Source: Bacteroidota bacterium (GTDB lineage: Bacteria; Bacteroidota; Bacteroidia; Sphingobacteriales; Sphingobacteriaceae). Taken from it: a stretch of DNA of 49,720 nucleotides. The position numbers and the translations under genes are program-made. The notes under the pieces were generated by a model. It made no database searches. It was not told the DNA's origin and saw nothing but the letters and a program-made list of their open reading frames with translations. Of the stretch, positions 30,409-39,331 are shown piece after piece. The stretch lies in NCBI GenBank assembly GCA_013289045.1, contig JABDAU010000020.1, positions 1 to 49,720 of the forward strand, given 5' to 3'. Position 1 is the stretch's first letter, and the number at the start of each line of letters is the position of its first letter.

Positions 30409-30458
30409 CCTGCCAGATTTTTCAAAAAAGTCGCCCGCTTGCGGATAAACTTGGCAGG
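30409..30458. repeat. Nested inverted repeat downstream of the PhyH gene
   Basis: CCTGCCA (30409-30415) and TGGCAGG (30452-30458) enclose a smaller CCGC-TT-GCGG palindrome (30435-30444). It lies 13 bp past the dioxygenase stop and could form a terminator-like or cruciform structure. A T run appears on the minus strand inside it. The remainder of the 30252-30470 gap shows nothing clear. Confidence 0.35.
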
Positions 30459-30470
30459 ACAGCGATCAGC

Positions 30471-31373
30471 TTAAATATTATGTCCGGCATATGCAGGATC
30501 GAACAATAAAGGGAAAAATTGCCCTGCAAGCGCCTCGCCCGGCGGAATACCCGGAATGCCCCTCAATATTTCTTCATCGGAGTTGGATTGTGTGCCATCA
30601 GCAAAAACATTCAATACAAATGCCCTGCGCGAATTCACCGAACGGTTCTCATATGAGCCATGGACCATAAGCGGGTGATGGAACGTGCCATAGCCCTTTT
30701 TCATTTCGATAGGGATGGGCTTGAATTCGGATTTTTGTTCCCCGGTCAGGTAATCCATCAGCCCTTCCATATTGCCGGCCAGCTCAGGTTTGTCAAGCAA
30801 TCCCCATTTGTGACTTCCGGGACTGTAATACAGGCAGCCGTTATCCTTTGTGGCATCATCAAGACCGATCCAGCAGGTAAGGTGCTGCATAGGTGCAGTG
30901 CGCGTCCAGTAGGAATAATCCTGGTGCCAGGCGACCACACCGCCATGTTTTGCCGGTTTGCAGAAGAGCTGATCGTGCCAGAAGCGTACCCGCTTATCAT
31001 CCAGCAACTGGCTCGCCGCCATCAAAAAAGCCGGGTTATACAATACATCATGAAAGCCTTCGGTAATGCGCCATGCCCCAAGCGCGTGGAAGAGCACAGT
31101 TTCGGGATTGGCAGATTCATTCGAAAAGTAATAGTAAAAGAGCGGCTGTCCGGGATGATTGGGATCGGCGATCTGTGCCAGTTCTTCGTTGAGCTTATCC
31201 ACCTGCCATTCCTCCAATAATTTGATATTGCTCAGGTAGCCATGTTCTTTGAAGAAAGCCACCTGTTCACCGGTCAAACGGTATTTGTCCCATTCGCTGG
31301 CTGTAGAAGGCCATTTGAAAAAATCAGCGATCATTTCATGCACCATTGAAAGATCATTTACTACTGCATTCAT
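30471..31373 (-). CDS. Phytanoyl-CoA dioxygenase (PhyH) family Fe(II)/2-oxoglutarate oxygenase
   Basis: The predicted protein has 300 residues from the ATG at 31373, which has an AGGA-like site upstream. A GTG 14 codons earlier would add a less plausible extension. The iron-binding facial triad is visible: His150 and Asp152 in VAWHQDYSYW and His238 in PLMVHGSYEN. Arg249 or Arg250 would bind 2-oxoglutarate. The internal segment CWIGLDDATKDNGCLYYSPGS is the PhyH family signature. Members hydroxylate diverse small molecules; no substrate can be inferred from the neighbours. The enzyme is cytoplasmic. Confidence 0.87.
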   Translation of the reverse strand: MNAVVNDLSMVHEMIADFFKWPSTASEWDKYRLTGEQVAFFKEHGYLSNIKLLEEWQVDKLNEELAQIADPNHPGQPLFYYYFSNESANPETVLFHALGAWRITEGFHDVLYNPAFLMAASQLLDDKRVRFWHDQLFCKPAKHGGVVAWHQDYSYWTRTAPMQHLTCWIGLDDATKDNGCLYYSPGSHKWGLLDKPELAGNMEGLMDYLTGEQKSEFKPIPIEMKKGYGTFHHPLMVHGSYENRSVNSRRAFVLNVFADGTQSNSDEEILRGIPGIPPGEALAGQFFPLLFDPAYAGHNI

Positions 31374-31472
31374 AAGGTTATCCTGATATAATTGGCTAAA
31401 TGCATATATGTACACACATAGTTAATTATTTATATCGTAAAATGCAAATTTTTATAAACATAAACGGGATAG

Positions 31473-32432
31473 TTATAGATCGATAGGCCTGCCTTGTTGC
31501 GGGAAGATGAGGTTCAATCCCAGGTCATTTTCAGCCTTTAATTCCGCTTTTATTTTTACAATGCTGGCGGCTGGTGGTTTAAGGTGTGTAATGATGAGAT
31601 CAAAACCTTTCAATGATCCGCCGGAAAGACCGGCCAGTTGGTGCATCTCCTTCATCAGCCTCTTAGGTGTAAGATGGCCGAACAATGTTTTATCCGGTTG
31701 TTCATCAGGGAAGGATGCTTCGATCATAATTGCTTTTAGCTTTTTCGTTTTGATGAGCGGCGCGATAGCCGTCCATAGATTTTGCAGGTTATGGCTTTTT
31801 TCTATCTCATCCGCACCGGTATCGCCTAAATATAAAATATAAGCGCTATTGCTTTGAACAAGGAAAGCCGTACTGGTAAGATTGGAGTGGCTTAATGGAA
31901 ATGCCTGTACGGTCATAGCCGTATTTTTTATATTGACGATGCTATCGGGTGTAAGGATCTGATAGTGATATTTTTTGAGTGCCGGCGCCTCGCCATCATC
32001 GCCAAAATTGGCCCAGCTTTCCCAGGTGAAGTAATCTTTTTTGATGGTTTCGATGGTGCTGCCTAAAGCGTAGATAGTTTTGGCTGTATCGTCCGGAGAG
32101 TTAATGATCAGTCCTGCAATATGGTCGAGATGTGCATGAGAAATAAAATAACCTTTTATGTATCTGCGTAAAACCTGCTCAGCCGGTATGCTGAACGCTC
32201 CGTTATTGACCGCTTTTTCAATGCCATAATGCAAGGTTCCGGCATCAAAACAGATGTAATCGTTTGTGCCCGGCGCAGCTACCATATAGGCGGAAAGGTT
32301 ACTTTCATCAATACCTCCTAAAACACCCAGCGGCACAATATGGAACGAAGTACTTTTCTTTCCCTGCCCAAAACCAATGACAGGCAACAGTAAAATATAT
32401 AACACCAAACGAAAGCAGTTTCTGTTAGACAT
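31473..32432 (-). CDS. Class II 3',5'-cyclic-nucleotide phosphodiesterase (metallo-beta-lactamase fold)
   Basis: A 319-residue protein with a signal peptide (LVLYILLLPVIGFGQG), so it is probably periplasmic or surface-exposed. The metal site is SHAHLDHIAG (His99, His101, Asp103, His104), the exact form of class II cAMP phosphodiesterases (PDE1/CpdP). It is followed by FPLSHSNLTSTAFL, YLGDTGADEI, IEASFPDEQPDKTLFGHLTP and a late IITHLKPP. The predicted reaction is hydrolysis of cAMP or cGMP to the 5' nucleotide. A secreted form would act on extracellular cyclic nucleotides. It is divergent from the gene at 32468, with a 35-bp gap. Confidence 0.87.
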   Translation of the reverse strand: MSNRNCFRLVLYILLLPVIGFGQGKKSTSFHIVPLGVLGGIDESNLSAYMVAAPGTNDYICFDAGTLHYGIEKAVNNGAFSIPAEQVLRRYIKGYFISHAHLDHIAGLIINSPDDTAKTIYALGSTIETIKKDYFTWESWANFGDDGEAPALKKYHYQILTPDSIVNIKNTAMTVQAFPLSHSNLTSTAFLVQSNSAYILYLGDTGADEIEKSHNLQNLWTAIAPLIKTKKLKAIMIEASFPDEQPDKTLFGHLTPKRLMKEMHQLAGLSGGSLKGFDLIITHLKPPAASIVKIKAELKAENDLGLNLIFPQQGRPIDL

Positions 32433-32467
32433 ATTATTAGATAGAATTTATTTTAATTTTGGCTGCC

Positions 32468-32773
32468 ATGAAAACAAGCCAGATAGCTGCCAAAGTTGTT
32501 GTACGCGCATTCTTTATCCTGATCTTAGCCGCGACTATTCCCTATTTCGCCGGCAACAATGTTAAGCTGCAGCATTTTAATTTTGTAATTTCCCATACCT
32601 GGACGCTCATTTTCCCGGCTATACTTATTGCCGGTTTTATCACGCTGTTGATCACCTGTACCATTAAAAAATACAAGGTTATTGACCTAAACTGGCTGCT
32701 GGTGGTGAATACGCTTGTACTCATAGCTTATGGTGTGGCCGTTTTTATACGGGTTTACCACGCAGTGAGCTAA
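32468..32773 (+). CDS. Hypothetical three-span membrane protein, about 101 aa
   Basis: The start is the ATG at 32468; a TTG three codons earlier is less likely. Hydrophobic helices run at about 8-28 (VVVRAFFILILAATIPYF), 38-60 (WTLIFPAILIAGFITLLITC) and 72-94 (WLLVVNTLVLIAYGVAVFI). I do not recognise a family. TAATTTTG at 32454-32461 fits the -7 consensus and would put the transcript start at or very near the ATG, so this could be a nearly leaderless message. It ends 4 bp before the convergent permease gene. Confidence 0.65.
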   Translation: MKTSQIAAKVVVRAFFILILAATIPYFAGNNVKLQHFNFVISHTWTLIFPAILIAGFITLLITCTIKKYKVIDLNWLLVVNTLVLIAYGVAVFIRVYHAVS

Positions 32774-32777
32774 GTAT

Positions 32778-33872
32778 TTATTCCGTCTTCATTGCTTTTT
32801 CCGCCGATTTCTTGTACTCATAAGCACCGCCAAGCAAAAATCCCCACGGCTTAAGGCTTTCAACCCTGTCGAAAATAATCTTCAAAATAGCCAGTGTAGG
32901 AATAGACAGGAACATGCCAGATAATCCCCATATCATTTCGCCAAAAACTATCCCTAAAAAAGTGATCAACGCATTCAACCGCACTTTCGATCCCACAACC
33001 GTAGGCAGCAGCAGGTTTGAATCCACCGCATGTATACCGATAACGCATATGCCAACTATCAGCGTTTGATTGATGGTGCCGGTGGCAAAAGTAATGAGGC
33101 AGCTTAACACCAGTGCCGTGAAAATTCCAAGATAGGGGATGATGTTGAACAAACCAACGATCAACCCAAGCAGTACCGCATATTTTATCCCGATAAACCA
33201 GAAAGCCGTGCAGGCTATAGTAGCTACAATGGCCATCTCAAGCAATAAGCCTAATATATATTGGCGCAGGATGGCTTGTATATTTTCGCTGATATCAAAT
33301 ACAGTAGTCTCATTATCGTCATTAAACACCCATATGATAAACCTGAACAGCAGCCTGCGATAGAACAGGATGAAGAAGGTGAAAATGAGGATAAAAGCAT
33401 AAAACAACATCAGGCTGGATACCGCGCCGAATGTGGTGCCTAATACATCGGTACCGGCCGCAAGGATCTTTTTGGTGGTATCGTGTACATAAGCCATTTG
33501 TTTGGTGTCGTTAATGTGAAAGGAGTTGCTGATCCATCCCTGTAAGTCGCTGATTGACTGTCCCACTTGCGCTTTCAGTTGGGGCCAGTCATTAGCCAGG
33601 TTGGATATTTGCGATCCTATCAGGTACATAATACCAAATATGAAGCCCACAAACAGCAGCACTGACAAAAGCGACGAAGCGCTGCGGGGTAAACGTAATC
33701 TCTTTTCCAGAAAGTTGGATACCGGCAATAAAAGTATGGCGAATAAGAAGCCAAACATCAATGGGTCGAATATATCCTTGGCCTGGATAACCAGGTAGCC
33801 GAAAGCGATAAGGCCAACGAGCACTAAACAGAGTTTTTCGTAAAAAGGATGAGTAGTTTTTTTTGTTGGCAT
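32778..33872 (-). CDS. AI-2E family (PerM-type) membrane transporter
   Basis: A 364-residue protein with about eight hydrophobic helices. Hallmarks are the N-terminal pair of helices (LCLVLVGLIAFGYLVIQAKDIFDPL), the large extracytoplasmic loop with amphipathic helices (about 85-140), and the C-terminal half with GLFNIIPYLGIF, VVGSKVRLNALITFLGIVFGEMIWGLSGMFLSIP. Family members have been linked to export of autoinducer-2 or to Na+/H+ exchange, so the substrate here is unknown. Confidence 0.88.
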   Translation of the reverse strand: MPTKKTTHPFYEKLCLVLVGLIAFGYLVIQAKDIFDPLMFGFLFAILLLPVSNFLEKRLRLPRSASSLLSVLLFVGFIFGIMYLIGSQISNLANDWPQLKAQVGQSISDLQGWISNSFHINDTKQMAYVHDTTKKILAAGTDVLGTTFGAVSSLMLFYAFILIFTFFILFYRRLLFRFIIWVFNDDNETTVFDISENIQAILRQYILGLLLEMAIVATIACTAFWFIGIKYAVLLGLIVGLFNIIPYLGIFTALVLSCLITFATGTINQTLIVGICVIGIHAVDSNLLLPTVVGSKVRLNALITFLGIVFGEMIWGLSGMFLSIPTLAILKIIFDRVESLKPWGFLLGGAYEYKKSAEKAMKTE

Positions 33873-34043
33873 AGTTAAAGTTTGTGTTTGTAACAGGGGT
33901 AAGTATTATATGTTTTGAAGATAAAAATATTAAGGCATATCCGGGTTAAGATTTGCATAATATACCTTGCGATAATTTAATTAACCGGCAATTTGGCAAG
34001 CCTTTTGCATGAGTTAACATCATCTACTTAAAATATAAATATT

Positions 34044-34220
34044 ATGGCAAAGTACTCAGAAAAAGCAGGGGAAAAAGTTGAAAAGACCATGCACGAAATG
34101 AAGGAAGGCAAGCTGAAAAGCGGCAGCGGTAAAAAAGTTACCAGCAAAAAACAAGCAGTAGCAATAGGCTTATCAGAAGCGCGTAAAGAAGGCGCCAAAG
34201 TGCCGAAGAAGAAAGATTAA
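34044..34220 (+). CDS. Small basic DUF6496-like protein, 58 aa
   Basis: A Lys-rich protein reading MAKYSEKAGEKVEKTMHEMK, then KLKSGSGKKVTSKKQAVAIG and LSEARKEGAKVPKKKD. The KVEK-x-M-H-E, KLKSG and KKVTSRKQAIAIGLSEAR pattern is that of the DUF6496 family, which occurs in many stress-tolerant bacteria, often next to general-stress genes. Function is unknown. The very basic composition and disordered look suggest nucleic-acid association (inference). The ATG at 34044 is preceded by an AT-rich leader. A terminator follows within 20 bp. Confidence 0.8.
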   Translation: MAKYSEKAGEKVEKTMHEMKEGKLKSGSGKKVTSKKQAVAIGLSEARKEGAKVPKKKD

Positions 34221-34239
34221 TATTTGAAGATACTTACGG

Positions 34240-34262
34240 GGCCATTTTTTAAATGGCCTTCT
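34240..34262. terminator. Bidirectional terminator between the DUF6496-like and M48 genes
   Basis: GGCCATTT (34240-34247) pairs with AAATGGCC (34251-34258) around a 3-base loop, followed by TTCTTCATTT. The two convergent stops lie on either side. Confidence 0.7.
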
Positions 34263-34266
34263 TCAT

Positions 34267-36360
34267 TTAATCTATTAATGAAAGCTGGAATTCAAATAAG
34301 GCTTTTTTGATATTGAAACTCCGTGCGGCTACTATTTCAATATAAGCATTTACACCTTTATTAAATATTTCTATTGCATGATTATCATAATGGCCCTCAT
34401 AATATACCCAACTCTTTGACAGGTATTTTTCTATGTCTTTTTTTTGCGTGTCCGTTATATACGCTGTAAGGGAAGGGTCATTAATAACCTCCCTTAAGCG
34501 CGGCTTAATCATTTTTTCCTTGAAATAGACCTTACTAAGCGTATTATTTATAACGTCGGGCTTTTGTTTGGTGTAAACCGGGCTCATATCACTCATTATA
34601 GTATTATAATTATCATAATCTGACGCTGCCCGCGACTGATAGAAGAGCGCCAGTTTATATTGATCGGCAAAGGACTGTCCTGAACCTTTCTTTTCGGCCT
34701 TTTGATAGAAAAACATAAATATACGTTTGTCTAAATCGGCGATCTTTAGTTCAGTATTTTCAATTTGTTTTTCAAGAATATTTTTGATGGCCTGGGCATC
34801 GGCCTTGTCATACCTTTTTCCTTCAAAATCAAACGATATCAGGTCTTTATTTTCCTTGTTGCCAACATTATTTAGCAGCCCTATATCTCTGCGCATTCCC
34901 GTTACAAATTGTGGCAGGTTACAATTACCGTCAAAAAACAAACTGTTGAAATCTTCAGTTTGTATGTTTTGTGAAGTTATTATCGCCTCATCAACATCAA
35001 AGCCGGTAAGCTGCCTGTTATTGTAAAAGCCTTTATAAGCAACGTTATAGGAATTGGAGTCGTATTGCTGCTTATAATCACTTTTAAAGCTTTCAGTATC
35101 CATAATAACCAAGTCGGCATAATCAGGTTTTACACTTTCATACAACTGATCCGTAAAATGCTCCTGCAGCATGATAACGTCTCTGAAAAGCAACCACGCC
35201 GGCTCATTAACGGTTTTAACAATGGTATCAACCTCATCAAGCTTCGCCTCACGCTCGAACATGGTAGGATGCGATGACCACTGGTTTTGTACAATCACAC
35301 GTGAGTTATCAAGCGCAGCTATATTTGTGTTAATTATCGGGATGCCATTTTTATCAACTTGTAGCTGGCGTTCGTTCGCAAATTGATGTAATACTATCCG
35401 GTGCGGCGGGTAAATATTATCAGATCGTAAGCCCTCCTTCATTTTTAGTGTAAGTACATTCAGTACGGTATTATAGCAGTCGTCGCCTATTTCTATGCGT
35501 CTTAACGCCATTGCCATATTTTCAGCCCCGCCATAATAGGCGGCCATTGCGTCGGCATGAAACTCCATTTCGCGCGAAAGTCCTAAATGCGCTTTATTTA
35601 TCCGGAGATACATCCCTCTCAGCGCATCTTGCATAAGTTTTATTATTTTCACATTAAGCATGGCCGTAAGCCGCAAAACGTTATGCCACCGCGCCCATGC
35701 GTGCAGCATTTTTTCATATCCTTTATTCTCATAAAGTGTGTTATAAATTACCTGGTTGAAGTTGTATACATAGCTTCCAAAACGCATACTGCGCTGCGAA
35801 AAATGGCCAAATTCATGCGCCAGTACCGCCCTGAATTCAGATTGATTCAGGCAATTTACAAGCGCCAGGCCTATAACCAGGTTTTTGCGCACAGGGAAAA
35901 ACATGCTCCAAAAGCTTGAATCAAAGAATACGCTTGCATTTACTTCCGGACTCAGATAAATATGTTTCGGAAATGGCGCGCCTGATTCATCAGTGAGTTG
36001 GCGGATAAAATCGAAAAGCTCGGGTTGCTCATCTTCTGTTACTTCATAGCGCTTTGATCCTTTAGGGCTTTTTATAAAAATGGATTTGATTAGAAAGAAC
36101 GCTAGCATTACACCGGACAATATCAAACCTATACCCAACACAAGTATAAGGAACATGCGTAAACTCATTAAGAGCGCACAGCCCACAGTAACCATAGCCG
36201 CTGCAATCGCCATCCCCACAATAAATAATAGTATATAAACAATAATGAACAATACCAGTGCCCAGATAACATTGGTTACCTGTTTTTTAAACTTTGGCGA
36301 AGGTTGAAGTATGTTTGCATCGGCTGTAGGTTGCGTAGCCGGCGGATTTACATAGTCCAT
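34267..36360 (-). CDS. M48-family membrane metallopeptidase
   Basis: A 697-residue zinc protease related to HtpX/Ste24. Two hydrophobic helices come first (about 31-58 and 66-95). The zinc site is AVLAHEFGHFSQRSM (His182, Glu183, His186), and the third ligand is probably the Glu in LGLSREMEFHADAMAAYYGG. The rest (about 300-697) is a long soluble region with no domain I recognise, much larger than E. coli HtpX (about 290 residues). Family members degrade misfolded membrane proteins. It appears monocistronic. Confidence 0.87.
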   Translation of the reverse strand: MDYVNPPATQPTADANILQPSPKFKKQVTNVIWALVLFIIVYILLFIVGMAIAAAMVTVGCALLMSLRMFLILVLGIGLILSGVMLAFFLIKSIFIKSPKGSKRYEVTEDEQPELFDFIRQLTDESGAPFPKHIYLSPEVNASVFFDSSFWSMFFPVRKNLVIGLALVNCLNQSEFRAVLAHEFGHFSQRSMRFGSYVYNFNQVIYNTLYENKGYEKMLHAWARWHNVLRLTAMLNVKIIKLMQDALRGMYLRINKAHLGLSREMEFHADAMAAYYGGAENMAMALRRIEIGDDCYNTVLNVLTLKMKEGLRSDNIYPPHRIVLHQFANERQLQVDKNGIPIINTNIAALDNSRVIVQNQWSSHPTMFEREAKLDEVDTIVKTVNEPAWLLFRDVIMLQEHFTDQLYESVKPDYADLVIMDTESFKSDYKQQYDSNSYNVAYKGFYNNRQLTGFDVDEAIITSQNIQTEDFNSLFFDGNCNLPQFVTGMRRDIGLLNNVGNKENKDLISFDFEGKRYDKADAQAIKNILEKQIENTELKIADLDKRIFMFFYQKAEKKGSGQSFADQYKLALFYQSRAASDYDNYNTIMSDMSPVYTKQKPDVINNTLSKVYFKEKMIKPRLREVINDPSLTAYITDTQKKDIEKYLSKSWVYYEGHYDNHAIEIFNKGVNAYIEIVAARSFNIKKALFEFQLSLID

Positions 36361-36405
36361 GAATTTTGCTTAAGATTTGTAGTAAAGGTTAGCTTGTCTT
36401 TTTAG

Positions 36406-36448
36406 AAAAAGTAAGATGCGAGCACTTGGATCATCACATCTTACTTTT
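36406..36448 (-). terminator. Terminator of the aldo/keto reductase gene
   Basis: AAAAGTAAGATG (36407-36418) pairs perfectly with CATCTTACTTTT (36437-36448). On the minus strand it follows the reductase stop by 7 bp and ends in a run of T. Confidence 0.75.
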
Positions 36449-36454
36449 AAAAAT

Positions 36455-37444
36455 TTATTTCAATATCGCCTCTATCTTTTCCAGCTCCTCAGCCGAAAAT
36501 CCGATATTATCCAGGCATTTCAATGAATCAGCCAACTGTTCGGGCTTGCTGGCGCCGATGAGCACTGATGTTACGCGCTGATCTTTCAGTATCCAGGTTA
36601 AAGCCATTTGTGCAAGGGTTTGCCCGCGTTCTTTTGCAAGGTTATTCAACTTCTTTATCTCTTCTAAACGTTTTTCGGTGATCTGGTTTTTTTGCAGGAA
36701 ACCGCTCGGTCTTGCCGCCCTTGAATCTTCGGGGATGCCATGCAGATATTTATCGGTAAGCAATCCCTGCGCCAATGGCGAGAATGGTATACAGCCAACA
36801 CCTTCGTCACCCAGCACATCAAGTAAGCCGCCTTCAACCCAACGCTCGAACATCGAGTATTTTGGTTGATGGATTAAACATGGCGTGCCCAATTCTTTCA
36901 ATATCCTGATGGCCTCCTTCGCTTTATCAGCAGGGTAGTTTGATATACCGGCATATAAAGCTTTTCCCTGGCGAACGATGAGGTCAAGCGCCATCATGGT
37001 TTCCTCTATAGGCGTTTCCGGATCGGGGCGATGATGATAGAAAATATCCACATAATCAAGGTCCATGCGTTTCAGGCTTTGGTCGAGGCTGGAAACCAGG
37101 TATTTTTTTGATCCCCAATCGCCGTAAGGGCCATCCCACATGGTATAACCGGCTTTGGTCGATATGATCATTTCATCGCGGTAGCTTTTAAAATCCTCCT
37201 TCAGCAACCAGCCAAAATTCTCCTCTGCCGATCCCGGCGGCGGGCCGTAATTATTGGCAAGATCGAAATGCGTAATGCCGCTGTCAAAGGCCAGGTGCAA
37301 TATTTTGCGGTAATTATCGGCCACATCTACATGCCCGAAATTGTGCCACAAGCCCAGCGAAACTGCCGGCAGTTTAATGCCGCTTTTACCGCAGCGGCGG
37401 TATTGCATATCCTTGTACCTGTTTGGAGAGGGTTGATAGTTCAT
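36455..37444 (-). CDS. Aldo/keto reductase (L-glyceraldehyde 3-phosphate reductase-like)
   Basis: A 329-residue NADPH-dependent TIM-barrel reductase close to E. coli YghZ/Gpr, which reduces L-glyceraldehyde 3-phosphate and methylglyoxal-type aldehydes. It shows LPAVSLGLWHNFG at the start, catalytic Asp and Tyr in DSGITHFDLANNYGPPPGSAEENFG, Lys in STKAGYTMWDGPYG, and catalytic His in VDIFYHHRPDPETPIEE. The cofactor-binding tail is TSVLIGASKPEQLADSLKCL. The sequence extends normally to both ends. The role is likely aldehyde detoxification (inference). Confidence 0.9.
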   Translation of the reverse strand: MNYQPSPNRYKDMQYRRCGKSGIKLPAVSLGLWHNFGHVDVADNYRKILHLAFDSGITHFDLANNYGPPPGSAEENFGWLLKEDFKSYRDEMIISTKAGYTMWDGPYGDWGSKKYLVSSLDQSLKRMDLDYVDIFYHHRPDPETPIEETMMALDLIVRQGKALYAGISNYPADKAKEAIRILKELGTPCLIHQPKYSMFERWVEGGLLDVLGDEGVGCIPFSPLAQGLLTDKYLHGIPEDSRAARPSGFLQKNQITEKRLEEIKKLNNLAKERGQTLAQMALTWILKDQRVTSVLIGASKPEQLADSLKCLDNIGFSAEELEKIEAILK

Positions 37445-37598
37445 ATAATGGGTTTTTGCGTTAAAAATAAAGTTTTTATGTTATCCTGAAAGTAAATAAT
37501 GTTTTACATGCCATATACCACGATTACTAAATAAGACTGGCCTGCTGCCTGACATTTGTACCGCCGAACAAATAACGAAGCCTGTTGTTCCATGAAGT

Positions 37599-38963
37599 AT
37601 GAAAACATGCAAGCCGAGTGTATCCTTTATCGTGGCTCTATTTAGCGGGTTCGTCCTGCTGGCCGCTTGTGATCAGCCACAAAAACAAAAGCCGAAAACA
37701 GATACTACCGCCAGGAAAGATACAACCGCACAGCCTGTACCAAAGCCTGATACAGCTCAAATTGCGCTGACGCTCCCTGTGCTCGATGCTTTATTTTATG
37801 AACGCGACTTTGCCGGTACGCTCAAATCGCAATTAGGACTGACTTTCTCACAGATCGATAAGTTAAGGGCCACCGCACATTCTTCCTTAAGAGAGCTAAG
37901 CGAGGATGGCACGGCTGATACCGTTTCGGCGCGTATGGCGAACGAAAAATACCAGGCAAAGATCGATGCAGTAATTGGTGCGGATAAAGCACAGCAACTA
38001 CAGCAATTTGTAAGCCAACGCTACAGTCAGGGTGTTGAAGGATTAGCGCCCTCCCAACTCAATTTTGTGCCAACAGATACCCGTATTGTAGTCAACGCGC
38101 CGGCTTACAGAATGGATGTGTTCCAAGACGGTAAGCTACTGAAAAGTTACCGCATAGGTATCGGCTATCCCGAGTTCCCGCTGCCAACAGGCATGCGCCG
38201 GGCAGATACGATAATTTTTAACCCTGCGTGGACCCCGCCCGACGAACCCTGGGTACGCGGCAACTTCCATGTGGGCAAAAGAGTTTCAGCTGGTAACGAG
38301 CTTAATCCACTCGGACTTGTTAAAATACCTATCGGCATGCCTTCGCTTATTCACGGCGGCAAGCCGTTAGAAAAGATCGGCAATTTTGCTTCACACGGCT
38401 GTGTGGGGCTTACCAATAGGCAGGTGCTAAACTTTGCACCCATCCTCGCAAAATTGGGCGGCCTGGTCTTGTCGGATAATGACGTTCGCCAGATGGAAAA
38501 AAGCAAGAACAAAACACACTCGTTCAAATTGCCTACACGCGTGCCAATAGATCTGCGTTATGAAACGATTGTTGCAGAAGGAGGGGTTCTCAATATCTAC
38601 CGTGATGTTTATGAGCGCGGCACCAATACGCTTGACAACGCTAGGCGTGTGCTGGCTGTTTATAGCGTAAAATATGACAGTCTGAGCGACCAGGAGAAAA
38701 CCAGCCTGAATAATGCGCTGGATGAAATGAACCGTGACGCGCATGGTAATGTGATCGCTGCCGATAGCCTTGCACCATCAAAAAATGGTGTGCCTGGCAG
38801 TAAGCTGGCGCGCGCAAAAAAAGGCAAAGTTACACGCCGGGTGAAAGGCCAAACTGCAATAGGTGTGCCTATTGCAGCGCTGCAGGGGAAAGGTTACCCA
38901 ATACCTGTCGACCTGGATACCGGTGCCCCTATTAAAAAAAAATTAATGGATAGCAACCGTTAG
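37599..38963 (+). CDS. L,D-transpeptidase (YkuD) lipoprotein
   Basis: A 454-residue cell-wall enzyme with a lipoprotein signal peptide (SFIVALFSGFVLLAACDQ, lipobox LAAC) and a Lys/Thr/Pro-rich linker. A helical domain (about 50-150) precedes the YkuD catalytic domain (about 165-310), with SLIHGG and NFASHGCVGLTN (nucleophile Cys268). Family members form 3-3 peptidoglycan cross-links or attach proteins to the wall. About 140 residues follow the catalytic core, ending in a very basic KKGKVTRRVKGQ stretch that could bind peptidoglycan or lipopolysaccharide (inference). The stop overlaps that of the convergent XRE gene. Confidence 0.88.
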   Translation: MKTCKPSVSFIVALFSGFVLLAACDQPQKQKPKTDTTARKDTTAQPVPKPDTAQIALTLPVLDALFYERDFAGTLKSQLGLTFSQIDKLRATAHSSLRELSEDGTADTVSARMANEKYQAKIDAVIGADKAQQLQQFVSQRYSQGVEGLAPSQLNFVPTDTRIVVNAPAYRMDVFQDGKLLKSYRIGIGYPEFPLPTGMRRADTIIFNPAWTPPDEPWVRGNFHVGKRVSAGNELNPLGLVKIPIGMPSLIHGGKPLEKIGNFASHGCVGLTNRQVLNFAPILAKLGGLVLSDNDVRQMEKSKNKTHSFKLPTRVPIDLRYETIVAEGGVLNIYRDVYERGTNTLDNARRVLAVYSVKYDSLSDQEKTSLNNALDEMNRDAHGNVIAADSLAPSKNGVPGSKLARAKKGKVTRRVKGQTAIGVPIAALQGKGYPIPVDLDTGAPIKKKLMDSNR

Positions 38964-39193
38964 CGCTTTCCCGTTTTCAGAAGTTCAGTCACAGGGCAAC
39001 CGAAGATATCGGCGATATGGAAAAGATGATTTACCGTTATGTTGGTAATACCAAGCTCTATTTTGCTATAGGCATTTTGTGAGATCCCCATCTTCATACC
39101 CATATAATCTTGTGTATACCCAAGCCTGTTTCGCTCCCTCAGAATGTTGGTCAATACGGCTTTTAAATTAGGAATGTGGCTGTCGTTTTGCAT
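38960..39193 (-). CDS. XRE-family helix-turn-helix regulator, 77 aa
   Basis: A single HTH_3 domain covers most of the protein: LRERNRLGYTQDYMGMKMGI, SQNAYSKIELGITNITVNHL and FHIADIFGCPVTELL. The recognition helix is SQNAYSKIELG. There is no extra effector domain, so it may act as a simple repressor or need a partner. It is transcribed away from a second small XRE gene at 39332 across a 138-bp region rich in palindromes, a classic autoregulatory layout. Confidence 0.88.
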   Translation of the reverse strand: MQNDSHIPNLKAVLTNILRERNRLGYTQDYMGMKMGISQNAYSKIELGITNITVNHLFHIADIFGCPVTELLKTGKR

Positions 39194-39220
39194 GTTCGCG
39201 AATAGGCAAACACCAGGCCA

Positions 39221-39296
39221 AGAACGTTCCCGCTATAAATCAAAACTGATTGTAACAATCATGTGGCAAAAACTACCCGAAATGGGTAAACGTTCT
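39221..39296. promoter_or_regulatory. Palindromic operator candidates between the two XRE genes
   Basis: Three dyads lie in 76 bp. TGATTGT-A-ACAATCA (39247-39261) is a perfect 15-bp palindrome. TACCC-GAAAT-GGGTA (39274-39288) follows. The separated inverted pair AGAACGTT (39221-39228) and AACGTTCT (39289-39296) encloses both. Such sites between divergent XRE genes are likely operators of one or both proteins (inference). Confidence 0.55.
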
Positions 39297-39331
39297 TCAT
39301 TTAGTTTACGTATAAGCGGCAAACCCTATTA

